Below, in pieces: positions 54,480-63,251 of a DNA stretch of 64,000 bases. A program made the position numbers and the translations under genes. The first letter of the stretch is position 1, and each line of letters opens with the position of its first letter. The notes under the pieces are model-generated. The model searched no databases. It was not told the DNA's origin and saw nothing but the letters and a program-made list of their open reading frames with translations. The stretch is from Clostridium sp. (GTDB lineage Bacteria > Bacillota > Clostridia > Clostridiales > Clostridiaceae). Location of the stretch: the NCBI RefSeq assembly GCF_022482905.1, contig NZ_JAKVOI010000001.1, positions 1,365,958-1,429,957 of the forward strand, read 5' to 3'.

Positions 54480-55835
54480 TTAAAAAGGCAACTTTCCAAA
54501 CATACCCTTCTTAAATCCTTTTTTGCTGCTTATTCCATTGAATTGTTTCATTATCTTCTTGATTTTTTCAAAGTCCTTGAGCAGCCTGTTTACCTGCTGT
54601 ATAGTGGTACCCGATCCAGATGCGATTCTCTTTTTTCTTGATGTTGAACTACTTATAATGGACGGATTGGCTCTTTCCTTCATGGTCATGGATTTTATTA
54701 TGGATTCCTTTGTCTTCAAATCCTTCTCACCCTGTGAGAGATCCACTCCACGAAGAGCCTTAGAATCTACCCCCGGTATCATTTCCACAAGTTTGCTAAT
54801 GGGTCCCAGTTTCTTAGTCTGCTGCATGAGATTTAAAAAGTCCTGAAAATTGAATTCCTTGTTAAGCATTCTCTCGCCAAGTTCTTTAGCCTCATCCTGA
54901 TCTATGGACTGCTGTGCCTTCTCTATAAGTGAAAGTACATCTCCCATTCCAAGTATCCTCGATGCCATTCTGTCAGGGTGAAAGACCTGAAAATCACTCA
55001 TCTTCTCACCTACACCTATAAATTTTATAGGTGTTCCAGTCATTGCCTTTATAGAAAGTGCAGCTCCGCCTCTCGTATCACCATCCAGTTTTGTGAGTAC
55101 AACTCCACTTATGCCTATCTGTTCATTAAAAGCCTGGGCAACATTAACTGCATCCTGACCTGTCATAGAATCTACAACAAGTATGGTTTCACCTGGATGA
55201 ACCGCATCTTTTATATTTTTAAGCTCATTCATAAGTTCTTCATCTATCTGGAGCCTTCCGGCAGTATCTATTATAACCACATTCAAATTATTGTTCTTTG
55301 CATATTCAAGTGCTCCTCTGGATATGTCTACTGCAGTCACCTTGTCTCCCATTGAAAATACTGGAATATCTATCTGCTTTCCGACTACCTGAAGCTGTTT
55401 TATTGCTGCAGGTCTGTATATATCACAAGCTACCAGAAGAGGTTTCTTGTTCTTTTTTCTGAGTTCCAGAGCCAGCTTGCCGCACACGGTAGTTTTACCT
55501 GCTCCCTGGAGTCCTACAAGCATTATCACTGTCAATCCACTTGATGAATATTCAAGGGAACTCTCGCTGCTGCCCATTAAACTCGTTAATTCCTCGTTTA
55601 CAATCTTTATAACCTGCTGTGCAGGAGTCAAACTCTTGAATACTTCTTCTCCAAGGCATTTCTCACTGACACTTTTTATGAAATTACGTACAACCTTGTA
55701 GTTAACATCTGCTTCTAAAAGTGCCAACTTTACTTCCCTCATAGCATCTTTTATATCTTTTTCCGAAAGCTTACCTTTTCCCCTAAGCTTCTTCAAGGTA
55801 TTCTGAAGCTTAGATGCCAATCCTTCAAAAGCCAT
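54480..55835 (-). CDS. ffh: Signal recognition particle protein Ffh
   Basis: Ffh is the SRP GTPase that targets nascent membrane proteins with the 4.5S/6S RNA. The 451-aa protein has an N-domain, a G-domain with GLQGAGKTT, ACDIYRPAAIKQL, DTAGRLQIDEEL and TKLDGDTRGGAALS, and a methionine-rich M-domain with the helix-turn-helix GSGTTIQQVNRLLKDFEKIKKIMKQF. GGAGG precedes the ATG. It is co-transcribed with ylxM (13-base gap). Confidence 0.98.
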   Translation of the reverse strand: MAFEGLASKLQNTLKKLRGKGKLSEKDIKDAMREVKLALLEADVNYKVVRNFIKSVSEKCLGEEVFKSLTPAQQVIKIVNEELTSLMGSSESSLEYSSSGLTVIMLVGLQGAGKTTVCGKLALELRKKNKKPLLVACDIYRPAAIKQLQVVGKQIDIPVFSMGDKVTAVDISRGALEYAKNNNLNVVIIDTAGRLQIDEELMNELKNIKDAVHPGETILVVDSMTGQDAVNVAQAFNEQIGISGVVLTKLDGDTRGGAALSIKAMTGTPIKFIGVGEKMSDFQVFHPDRMASRILGMGDVLSLIEKAQQSIDQDEAKELGERMLNKEFNFQDFLNLMQQTKKLGPISKLVEMIPGVDSKALRGVDLSQGEKDLKTKESIIKSMTMKERANPSIISSSTSRKKRIASGSGTTIQQVNRLLKDFEKIKKIMKQFNGISSKKGFKKGMFGKLPF

Positions 55836-55848
55836 GTTAATCCTCCTA

Positions 55849-56184
55849 CTAAATATTATCCATTATATATTTCTTTATATAATCTATTTTAATTCCGTTA
55901 TCTGCAGTTTTGATAGAATCAAGCATCTCCAGAACATTTTCCATGCTTTTTTTCAATTCCAGCCTTCTATCCATCAGGCCCAATTTCTCTTCATAGTGTA
56001 CCAGAAGCCTGTTGCATCTTCTTATAATATCGTATACCGCCTGTCTGCTTGTATCTGTATGTTCAGCTATTTCAGACAGTGACAGATCCAGATTGTAATA
56101 CAAATCCATTATATTTATTTGCTTATCCGTCAATAATTTACCATATATATCTAACAATATGGAGAACTGTACTCTTTTTTCCAT
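55849..56184 (-). CDS. YlxM/p13-family SRP-associated HTH protein
   Basis: A 111-aa protein with a sigma-like helix-turn-helix (LSLSEIAEHTDTSRQAVYDIIRRCNRLLVHYEEKLG). YlxM modulates the SRP pathway in streptococci and is nearly always encoded next to ffh. Its ATG has no close Shine-Dalgarno sequence: the nearest purine-rich site GAGGAAGTG is about 24 bases upstream. A strong promoter and palindrome lie upstream. Confidence 0.9.
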   Translation of the reverse strand: MEKRVQFSILLDIYGKLLTDKQINIMDLYYNLDLSLSEIAEHTDTSRQAVYDIIRRCNRLLVHYEEKLGLMDRRLELKKSMENVLEMLDSIKTADNGIKIDYIKKYIMDNI

Positions 56185-56269
56185 GAAATATCAAGCAAAT
56201 AATGCTCTTTCACTTCCTCAAGACTTATTCAAATTCACTTAATTCCATAACTAACTTCTGACAGAAATC

Positions 56270-56298
56270 ATAATATCAAAAATATCAGAGACTGTCAA
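56270..56298 (-). promoter_or_regulatory. Sigma-A promoter of ylxM-ffh
   Basis: On the minus strand TTGACA (56293-56298), 17 bases, TATTAT (56270-56275), both near consensus. It starts in the ftsY-ylxM gap and leaves a leader of about 80 bases. Confidence 0.8.
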
Positions 56299-56315
56299 GT
56301 AAATTTACTTAACAG
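56292..56315 (-). promoter_or_regulatory. Palindromic operator-like site over the ylxM -35 box
   Basis: A 24-base palindrome with one mismatched pair, centred on AAGTAAATTTACTT (56297-56310). It overlaps the -35 box of the ylxM-ffh promoter. It has no U-tract, so it reads as an operator rather than a terminator of ftsY. The binding protein is unknown. Confidence 0.5.
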
Positions 56316-56327
56316 CTTTCTTATATT

Positions 56328-57239
56328 TTAAAATAATACTTCCACAAAGCTTTCCGGATTAAATTCCTGAAGATCTTCAATGCCTTCCCCTACACCTATC
56401 AATTTAACTGGTATATTAAGAGAATGTTTTATAGATATTACGATACCTCCCTTTGCAGTCCCATCCAGCTTTGTCAAAATTATCCCGTCTATTTTGCAAA
56501 CCTCCATAAACTGCTTTGCCTGCTGTACTGCATTTTGTCCTGTTGTAGCATCCAGGACCAGAAGTGTTTCCCTGTGTGCTTCACTGTATTCCCTGTCAAT
56601 TACCCTGTTTATTTTTCCAAGTTCATCCATTAAATTTTTCTTGTTGTGGAGCCTTCCTGCAGTGTCACATATAAGCACATCCACCTTTCTTGCCCTGGCT
56701 GCTTGAACTGCATCAAATATTACAGCAGCAGGATCTGATCCTTCCTGATGTTTCACTATATCAACGCCTGCCCTGCTGCTCCATATTTCAAGCTGGTCTA
56801 TAGCGGCTGCCCTGAATGTATCCGCAGCAGCCATGAGGACTTTGTAGCCGGCACTCTTTAATTTTGAACTCATCTTGCCTATGGACGTTGTCTTTCCAAC
56901 TCCGTTTACTCCTATAACCAAAACAACTTCCGGTATTTTTTCAGGCTTCACACTGCCCCGTTCCGTACCCAGCATATCTATAATTACTTCCTTTAAACAA
57001 TCCTTTACGAGTGAAGGTTCCTTTATCTTTTTTTCCTTTATCTTCTCTTTCAATTTATCTATTATGTAAATAGTTGTATCCACACCTATATCAGCTGTTA
57101 TAAGTATTTCTTCAAGTTCTTCATAAAGATCATCATCTATGGAAATTGATCCACTTAATACTTCCATTATTTTTCCTGTAAAATTATCCTTTGTCTTCGT
57201 AAGTCCACTCTTTAACTTATCAAAAAATCCCTGTAACAT
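56328..57239 (-). CDS. ftsY: Signal recognition particle receptor FtsY
   Basis: FtsY is the membrane-associated SRP receptor GTPase. The 303-aa protein has a short N-domain and a G-domain with GVNGVGKTTSIGKM, AADTFRAAAIDQLE, CDTAGRLHNKKNLMDEL, and TKLDGTAKGGIVISI. It lacks the long acidic A-domain of enterobacteria, as usual in Firmicutes. The start is ATG 57239 after AGAGGG; the longest frame starts six codons earlier. It follows smc by 29 bases. Confidence 0.97.
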   Translation of the reverse strand: MLQGFFDKLKSGLTKTKDNFTGKIMEVLSGSISIDDDLYEELEEILITADIGVDTTIYIIDKLKEKIKEKKIKEPSLVKDCLKEVIIDMLGTERGSVKPEKIPEVVLVIGVNGVGKTTSIGKMSSKLKSAGYKVLMAAADTFRAAAIDQLEIWSSRAGVDIVKHQEGSDPAAVIFDAVQAARARKVDVLICDTAGRLHNKKNLMDELGKINRVIDREYSEAHRETLLVLDATTGQNAVQQAKQFMEVCKIDGIILTKLDGTAKGGIVISIKHSLNIPVKLIGVGEGIEDLQEFNPESFVEVLF

Positions 57240-57268
57240 ATATTTCCCTCTTTCCATTTATTAATCTA

Positions 57269-60200
57269 TCAAGATGCCTTTTCACTTAAATCTACGGATA
57301 CAACCTTGGATACTCCCTTTTCCTCCATAGTAACTCCATACATGACATCACTGGCTTCCATGGTGCCTTTCCTGTGAGTTATTATGATAAACTGGGTATT
57401 TGCAGAAAACCTCTTGAGGAATTCCGCATATCTGGATACATTGACATCATCAAGTGCGGCCTCTATCTCATCAAGTATGCAAAAAGGAGTCGGCTTCATC
57501 TTCAGTATGGCAAATAAAAGTGCTATTGCAGACAATCCTTTTTCACCACCAGACATGAGATTTATATTTTGAAGCTTCTTCCCCGGCGGTTGAACTGTTA
57601 TTTCTATATTCCCTGTAAGTTCATCACCCTCTGTAAGCTTCAGATCCGCACTCCCTCCTTTAAACAGTTCTATAAATGTTTCATTAAAATTTTTTCGCAG
57701 TTTTTCAAAATTTTTATTGAACAGTATCCTCATCTTTTCTGTCATTTCAGTAATTACATTTTCTAATTCTTTTCCTCCATTTACCAGATCTTCTTTTTGA
57801 AGACTCATAAAATCAACCTTTTCTTTTACTCCCCTATATTCTTCAATAGCTCCCAAATTTACAGCTCCTATATTGGATATCTCTTTCTTGAGAGAATCTA
57901 TCTTCTTTTTGAATACATCTATGTTTTCTATGTATGTCCTATATTTTGTTCCTTTTTCATATGTTATTTCAAGATCTGAATTTAATTTCAAATTCAAATT
58001 TTTCTTCTCTGTAGAAAGCTTGGTGAGACTGATCTGGTGTTTATGAATTTTCTCCTCCTGTTTATTTATTTTTACTGCAAGCAGCCGGGAATTTTCATTG
58101 CTGTAATTTATTTTTTCTTTAAGGCTTATTTGTCTTTTTTTCAATCTGTCTATATCTTGTTCAAGCTCAGATATACCCATTTTTACGATTTTTATTTCAT
58201 TTTTATTATTCTCAATTTCAATGCTGAATTTTTTCTTGTCGCTGCAGAGTTCGTTCTTCTGAACTTTTAAATTGTCTATTTTAAGCTCCATTTCTTCAAT
58301 ATCACTGCAGATCCTTTCTATGGAAAAAGATCTGTTCATTATATTTTCATCCAGTTTTGCCTTCTCCACCTTTATTTCCGTGAGTCTGTTTCTTGAATCA
58401 TCAATATTTGAATTTTTGCCTTCTATTTCTTTTTCCAGATCCAATATATTTTTGTTGTTGGTTTCCTGCTTTAAATTTAGTTCTTTTAAATCAATCTTTT
58501 TATTTTCAAGCTCCAGTACAAACGTTTCTTTCTGTCTGGATATGCCCAGCAGCTCTTTTTTAGATATATCCATGTTCTTCTTCAGCTTTATATTTTCACT
58601 GTTTATAGTATTTATCTTTTCCTTAAATTTTACTATATCTATATTTTTCGAATATATATCATCTTTTAAATTCAGATTTAATTCATCCAGCTCTTGTATA
58701 TTTCTTTGATGTTCACCTATAACATTACTCAAAGAATTTCTATCCTTGTCCATAGCTTTAATTTTATTTTTCAGATCATTTATTTGTCTCTTTCTTCCAA
58801 GTACATTTGACATTTTGGATTTTAGGCTTCCTCCAGTCATTGATCCACCGGCATTCACTACCTCCCCTTTTAATGTAACTATTCTCATGGTGTAGTTGGT
58901 GGCTTTTGCTATCTTCAATGCACTATCCAAATCCTCTGAGATTATGGTTCTACCAAGTATATTTCCAACTGCATTTTCAAATCTTGAATCGTAATTTACA
59001 ATATCACTTGCAATCCCCAAATACCCATTTATGTCACACATACGTCTGGATTCTGAAATTTTTCTGTTCTTAATTATATTGAGTGGTAAAAATGTAGCTC
59101 TGCCAAGATTATTTGCTTTCAAATAATCTATTAGTTTTTTTGCGATATTGTCATCTAGAGTTATTATATTTGAAATAGCTGCACCCAGGGCTATTTCCAC
59201 AGCGATCTCAAATTTTTTCTCAACTTCAATTATTTCACCCAATAAAAAACATCTGTCATTATTTACTCCTGTCCTGCCCGATTTTATATCCTTCATAAGG
59301 ATCTTGGATGACCTGTTGTACCCTTCATACTGTTTTTCCAAATTTGCAAGCATATTGAGACCTGCAGTGGCTTTCATGTAATCGTCATCTGCTCTTTTTA
59401 ATTCATATGTATATTTTTTCAAATTCTCCCTGGAAGATTTAATTTCACTTTTATTCTTTTCTATTGCAGTTCTATCATTTTCAACTCTTTTTTCTATATC
59501 CTCTATTTGAGATTTGATAGTGGATATAGTTGCATTATTTATCTTTATAGAATTTTCACAGTCACTGCAGGATCTTTTTATATAATCATCCTTGTCATCT
59601 ATTTTTTTTATATTGTCCTTAAGGGAAACCATATTGTTTTTAATATTTGACATGGAACTCAAATACTCTATTTGATTGTCCTTCAATTTCTTAAGTAAAT
59701 CATCCCTGTCACATATATTTTTTATTATTTCATTTAAAGCTCTGCCTCTCTCTTCTATTTCACCTGATAATTTTTTTTGAATTTCAATCTGGTCGGAAAG
59801 TTCTTTTTCCTGAAGGTATTTTTGCTTAAAAACTTCACTCAACTTGTTTTTAATCACTCCATATTCTGAATCAATCTTTTCAATATTGTTCTCAGAATTA
59901 GATATCTTTTCTTTCAAGACATCTATATTTGAATGTAACTTCTGAATTTTTGATTTGCTGTCATAATATTTTTTTTCACAATCAAGTTTTTCCTTTTCTA
60001 TATCGGATAATTCCTTATTACATCTGTCTATATCACATTTCAATACGGCAAAATCTGAATTCAATTTTTTTACGTAGTTTTCACCTTCAGAAATTATTTT
60101 ATCCAGATCATCAATTTCTATCTGCAATTTGTCAATTAAATTTATCAATAAATTTATTTCCTTTTCTTTCAATCCTTCCGAAAGTTCCAAAAATCTATTT

Positions 60201-60835
60201 GCCTTTTCATTTTCAATGCGCAGCGGTTCAAGTCTTTCTCTATAGGTAGAAAGTATATCCTCTATTCTCATGAGATTTTCATCGGTATTTTTAAGTTTCT
60301 TCTCCGCTTCTTCTTTTCTCCACTTGAACTTCACAATTCCAGCCGCTTCTTCCAAGAGCCTTCTTCTGTCCTCAGGCTTTCCACTCAATACGGCATCAAT
60401 TTTTCCCTGTCCTATTATGGAATAGCCTTCTTTCCCTATGCCTGTATCCATAAAGAGTTCATATATATCTTTTAATCTGCATCTTGTATTGTTTATATAG
60501 TATTCACTTTCTCCAGATCTATAAATTCTCCTTGTAATCGTAACAGAAGTATATTCCAGGGGCAGTGACTTGTCTTCATTGTCAAGGTTCAACGAAACCT
60601 GACACAACCCCAAAGGTTTTCTGAACTGGGTACCTGAAAAGATAACATCCTCCATTTTGCCCCCTCTCAGATTTTTTATGCTCTGTTCTCCCAGTACCCA
60701 TCTTACTGCATCGGAAATATTGCTTTTGCCGCTTCCATTTGGGCCGACTATGGATGTGATGCCCTTTGTAAATATCAATTCAGTCCTGTCTGCAAAAGAC
60801 TTGAAGCCTCTTATTTCTATACTTTTTAAAAACAT
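57269..60835 (-). CDS. smc: Chromosome partition protein SMC
   Basis: A 1188-aa condensin ATPase that compacts and segregates the chromosome together with ScpA and ScpB. The head has Walker A IVGPNGSGKSNIS near the N-terminus and the C-terminal signature LMSGGEKGLSAIALLFAI and Walker B FCILDEIEAALDD. Two long coiled coils (about 170-500 and 680-1010) flank a hinge around 520-660 (GVNNDRCFLLGEIIEVEKKFEIAVE..., GGSMTGGSLKSK). Length is normal. The gene begins six bases after the stop of a 32-aa gene. Confidence 0.98.
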   Translation of the reverse strand: MFLKSIEIRGFKSFADRTELIFTKGITSIVGPNGSGKSNISDAVRWVLGEQSIKNLRGGKMEDVIFSGTQFRKPLGLCQVSLNLDNEDKSLPLEYTSVTITRRIYRSGESEYYINNTRCRLKDIYELFMDTGIGKEGYSIIGQGKIDAVLSGKPEDRRRLLEEAAGIVKFKWRKEEAEKKLKNTDENLMRIEDILSTYRERLEPLRIENEKANRFLELSEGLKEKEINLLINLIDKLQIEIDDLDKIISEGENYVKKLNSDFAVLKCDIDRCNKELSDIEKEKLDCEKKYYDSKSKIQKLHSNIDVLKEKISNSENNIEKIDSEYGVIKNKLSEVFKQKYLQEKELSDQIEIQKKLSGEIEERGRALNEIIKNICDRDDLLKKLKDNQIEYLSSMSNIKNNMVSLKDNIKKIDDKDDYIKRSCSDCENSIKINNATISTIKSQIEDIEKRVENDRTAIEKNKSEIKSSRENLKKYTYELKRADDDYMKATAGLNMLANLEKQYEGYNRSSKILMKDIKSGRTGVNNDRCFLLGEIIEVEKKFEIAVEIALGAAISNIITLDDNIAKKLIDYLKANNLGRATFLPLNIIKNRKISESRRMCDINGYLGIASDIVNYDSRFENAVGNILGRTIISEDLDSALKIAKATNYTMRIVTLKGEVVNAGGSMTGGSLKSKMSNVLGRKRQINDLKNKIKAMDKDRNSLSNVIGEHQRNIQELDELNLNLKDDIYSKNIDIVKFKEKINTINSENIKLKKNMDISKKELLGISRQKETFVLELENKKIDLKELNLKQETNNKNILDLEKEIEGKNSNIDDSRNRLTEIKVEKAKLDENIMNRSFSIERICSDIEEMELKIDNLKVQKNELCSDKKKFSIEIENNKNEIKIVKMGISELEQDIDRLKKRQISLKEKINYSNENSRLLAVKINKQEEKIHKHQISLTKLSTEKKNLNLKLNSDLEITYEKGTKYRTYIENIDVFKKKIDSLKKEISNIGAVNLGAIEEYRGVKEKVDFMSLQKEDLVNGGKELENVITEMTEKMRILFNKNFEKLRKNFNETFIELFKGGSADLKLTEGDELTGNIEITVQPPGKKLQNINLMSGGEKGLSAIALLFAILKMKPTPFCILDEIEAALDDVNVSRYAEFLKRFSANTQFIIITHRKGTMEASDVMYGVTMEEKGVSKVVSVDLSEKAS

Positions 60836-60841
60836 ATTCCT

Positions 60842-60940
60842 CTATCTCCCAAACATCATTGGAATCAACCCAATTATAAACATAATTACTATGCCTACTG
60901 CAAATATTTTAGTCATTTTTACCCTGGTATTTTTTTTCAT
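60842..60940 (-). CDS. 32-aa single-span membrane protein (DUF4044-like)
   Basis: A 32-codon frame: basic N-terminus MKKNTRVKMTK, one hydrophobic helix, and the end MMFGR. GGAGGG precedes the ATG. Its start overlaps the stop of the radical-SAM gene (ATGA), and its stop lies six bases before smc, so it is coupled on both sides. Small proteins of this kind (DUF4044) occur at the same place in other clostridia; the function is unknown. It is too short for ordinary ORF calls. Confidence 0.75.
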   Translation of the reverse strand: MKKNTRVKMTKIFAVGIVIMFIIGLIPMMFGR

Positions 60941-62025
60941 ACTTCACCCTCCTTTAGTTTTCTGCTGATTTGACCTATATAGCTTTTCAATGATAGTATA
61001 TTTTCTTTCTTATCAAAAAACAGTTTTAAGTTTTCTCTTTCCACAGATTTATCCTGAATCACACGGATGGAAGTAAATTTTAAATTTGATTTCATGCTTT
61101 CGAAAAATTTTTTGCCGTCAGCATACAATATTGATATGTCCCTTGGATTTATACTTATATCCAATACGCCGTCATATACTTGAGGTACGACACCTTGAAT
61201 CATTTCCACATAAAGGCTGCCAAGTACAAGTTCTCTAAATGCAGGATGAAAAGGGCCATTCACTACTTCTCCTCCCAAATTTATCTCTTCTGTAGGCTGA
61301 AGTCCGACTCTTATAACATTTATTCCTTCAGACACAAGCATACAGTAAAGCAGTTTGCTTATATCAACGGCATCACAAAGACTGTATGGACTATAAATGC
61401 CATTGCTGTACATGTACTCCATAGGAGTATTTTTTATTATAAGTGCCGGATAAATTCTATATATATCAGGCTTCATATCTATAGATTTTTTAACTGTAGC
61501 TATATCCTTGTCAAAATTATCACCTGGAAGTCCGAGCATAATTTGATGTCCCAATGTAAATCCATATTCTTTGATAAGCAGTGAAGCTTTTCTCACATCT
61601 TCCTCAGAATGTCCTCTTCCCGATTTTAAAAGTACTTCCTCGTCCAGAGACTGAACCCCGAGTTCTATAACATCAACACCATAATGTTTCAGATTATCCA
61701 GAATGGGAACATCTATATAATCCGGCCTTGTGGAAAGGTGTATAGAATCTACAAGTCCCCTGTCCTTGTACTGTTTGGCTGCATCCAGAAGTTCTTTTTG
61801 CTTACGGATATCTATGGCGGTAAAGGTTCCACCAAAAAAAGATACTTCTATAAATGCCCCATCTTTTTTTATCGTACCAAGATATGTATCTATAGTATGT
61901 CTCGTAAAAGCCTCATCTACCTTTTCTTCACTTCCTGTAATCTTTGTCTGATCACAGAATACGCAATTATGCGGACATCCTTCATTGGGAACAAATATAG
62001 GAATTATATAGTGTTTTTTGCCCAT
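60937..62025 (-). CDS. Elp3-like radical SAM protein
   Basis: A 362-aa radical-SAM protein with CPHNCVFC (CxxxCxxC) near residue 17, binding the [4Fe-4S] cluster, and an Elp3-type barrel (SFFGGTFTAID, LSTRPDYID, ELGVQSLDEEVL, GHQIMLGLPG). Members of this clade are related to Elp3 tRNA-modification enzymes but lack the acetyltransferase domain; the substrate is unknown. It is conserved between rnc and smc in clostridia. GGAGGTG precedes the ATG. Confidence 0.9.
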   Translation of the reverse strand: MGKKHYIIPIFVPNEGCPHNCVFCDQTKITGSEEKVDEAFTRHTIDTYLGTIKKDGAFIEVSFFGGTFTAIDIRKQKELLDAAKQYKDRGLVDSIHLSTRPDYIDVPILDNLKHYGVDVIELGVQSLDEEVLLKSGRGHSEEDVRKASLLIKEYGFTLGHQIMLGLPGDNFDKDIATVKKSIDMKPDIYRIYPALIIKNTPMEYMYSNGIYSPYSLCDAVDISKLLYCMLVSEGINVIRVGLQPTEEINLGGEVVNGPFHPAFRELVLGSLYVEMIQGVVPQVYDGVLDISINPRDISILYADGKKFFESMKSNLKFTSIRVIQDKSVERENLKLFFDKKENILSLKSYIGQISRKLKEGEV

Positions 62026-62054
62026 TTATTTTCACCTCCGGTAAAGTAACTTCT

Positions 62055-62765
62055 TCAAAAATGCCGGTCATTACTTTTTATATTTGCAAGAGCCCTGTAT
62101 GCAGCATCTTGTTCAGACTGCTTCTTGCTGTATCCAACTCCGCTTGCAAGTATATTGCTGTCTACAGCTACCTGAGTATAGAATTTTCTTCTATGGGGCG
62201 GTCCTTCAAATTTAACCAGTTCATAATCTATGTCCACTTCTCCATTTTGCTGCAGGATTTCCTGAAGCCTGGTCTTATAGTCGAATACTATTTCATCCTT
62301 TACAGCTTTCTCTATAATATCCTGAAAGTTTTTTATTATGAATTCATCAACTTTTTTATATCCATTATCTATATAAAAAGCCGCAATTATGGCTTCAACA
62401 CAATCAGCAAGTATGGACATTCTTTCCCTTCCGCCTGTCATTTCCTCGCCTTTGCTCATCTTTATATACTTTCCTATGTTCCATTTCTTCGCTACCTCAT
62501 AAAGTGACGTTTCACATACTATAAGTGATCTTTTCTTTGTAAGAACTCCTTCCTGCTCATCTCTATAGTTTAAAAACAGGTACTTTGATATGGCAAGCTG
62601 AAGTACTGCATCTCCCAGAAATTCCAGACGTTCATTGAACTTTACAAACTTTTTCCCATTTGCATAGGAACTATGGGTAAGTGCCGTTTCAAGAACTTTT
62701 TTATCCTTGAAATGGGCATCAAGCCTTTCTTCCAATTCTTCAATATTATTTGAAATACTCTCCAT
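62055..62765 (-). CDS. rnc: Ribonuclease III
   Basis: RNase III cleaves double-stranded RNA to process rRNA and control mRNA. The 236-aa protein has the catalytic signature NERLEFLGDAVLQLA, the second acidic helix DCVEAIIAAFYID, and a C-terminal double-stranded-RNA-binding domain (DYKTRLQEILQQNGEVDIDYELVKFEGPPHRRKFYTQV). AAGGAG precedes the ATG. A folded leader upstream could be its own target. Confidence 0.97.
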   Translation of the reverse strand: MESISNNIEELEERLDAHFKDKKVLETALTHSSYANGKKFVKFNERLEFLGDAVLQLAISKYLFLNYRDEQEGVLTKKRSLIVCETSLYEVAKKWNIGKYIKMSKGEEMTGGRERMSILADCVEAIIAAFYIDNGYKKVDEFIIKNFQDIIEKAVKDEIVFDYKTRLQEILQQNGEVDIDYELVKFEGPPHRRKFYTQVAVDSNILASGVGYSKKQSEQDAAYRALANIKSNDRHF

Positions 62766-62781
62766 TTTTTCTCCTTCTGAA

Positions 62782-62827
62782 GTTTATTCCTCAGTCTGTT
62801 CTTTCAAGAACAAATTCAAGAATAAAC
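62782..62827 (-). other. Nested hairpin in the rnc leader
   Basis: Outer stem GTTTATTC/GAATAAAC (62782-62789, 62820-62827) encloses an inner stem GTTCTT/AAGAAC (62798-62811). It lies directly before the rnc ribosome site. In E. coli RNase III cleaves its own leader hairpin; a similar loop is possible here. Confidence 0.5.
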
Positions 62828-62848
62828 TGCATGATAAAAATAAATTTA

Positions 62849-62874
62849 AAGCCCCGCACTATAAAACGGGACTT
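62849..62874 (-). terminator. Terminator downstream of acpP
   Basis: Stem AAGTCCCG/CGGGGCTT on the minus strand (eight pairs, one G-U), ten-base loop, followed by TAAATTTATTTTT, a few bases after the acpP stop. It separates acpP from rnc. Confidence 0.8.
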
Positions 62875-62880
62875 GCCTTT

Positions 62881-63114
62881 CTACTCCTCTGTATGAGCTT
62901 TTATGTACTCAACTACATCCCCTACAGTAGATATTTTTTCTGCTTCCTCATCTGGTATTTCCAAATCAAATTCTGTCTCAAGAGCCATAATAAGTTCAAC
63001 TATATCAAGTGAATCCGCACCAAGATCATCCACAAAAGATGATTCCGTAGTTATTTCCTCTTCACCAATTCCAAGTTGTTCGGATATTATTTTTTGTATT
63101 TTTTCAAAAATCAT
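62881..63114 (-). CDS. acpP: Acyl carrier protein
   Basis: A 77-aa acidic four-helix protein that carries fatty-acid intermediates on a 4'-phosphopantetheine attached to Ser35 in the DSLD motif ([18 protein letters not shown]). The start is ATG 63114 after AGGAGGTG; the longest frame adds eight residues. It lies between plsX and rnc, the common clostridial order. Confidence 0.98.
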   Translation of the reverse strand: MIFEKIQKIISEQLGIGEEEITTESSFVDDLGADSLDIVELIMALETEFDLEIPDEEAEKISTVGDVVEYIKAHTEE

Positions 63115-63147
63115 AATTCCACCTCCTAAAAAATTCATACATAAATA

Positions 63148-63175
63148 ATATTACACAAATATCCCATAGCGTCAA
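63148..63175 (-). promoter_or_regulatory. Promoter of acpP
   Basis: On the minus strand TTGACG (63170-63175), a 16-base spacer and TAATAT (63148-63153), about 30 bases before the ATG. No FapR-type operator palindrome was recognised. Confidence 0.6.
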
Positions 63176-63251
63176 TATTAATTAACATCAAATTTATTAT
63201 AACAATTTATTTTACATTAATACATTTATATTATAACTTTTTTATATTATT

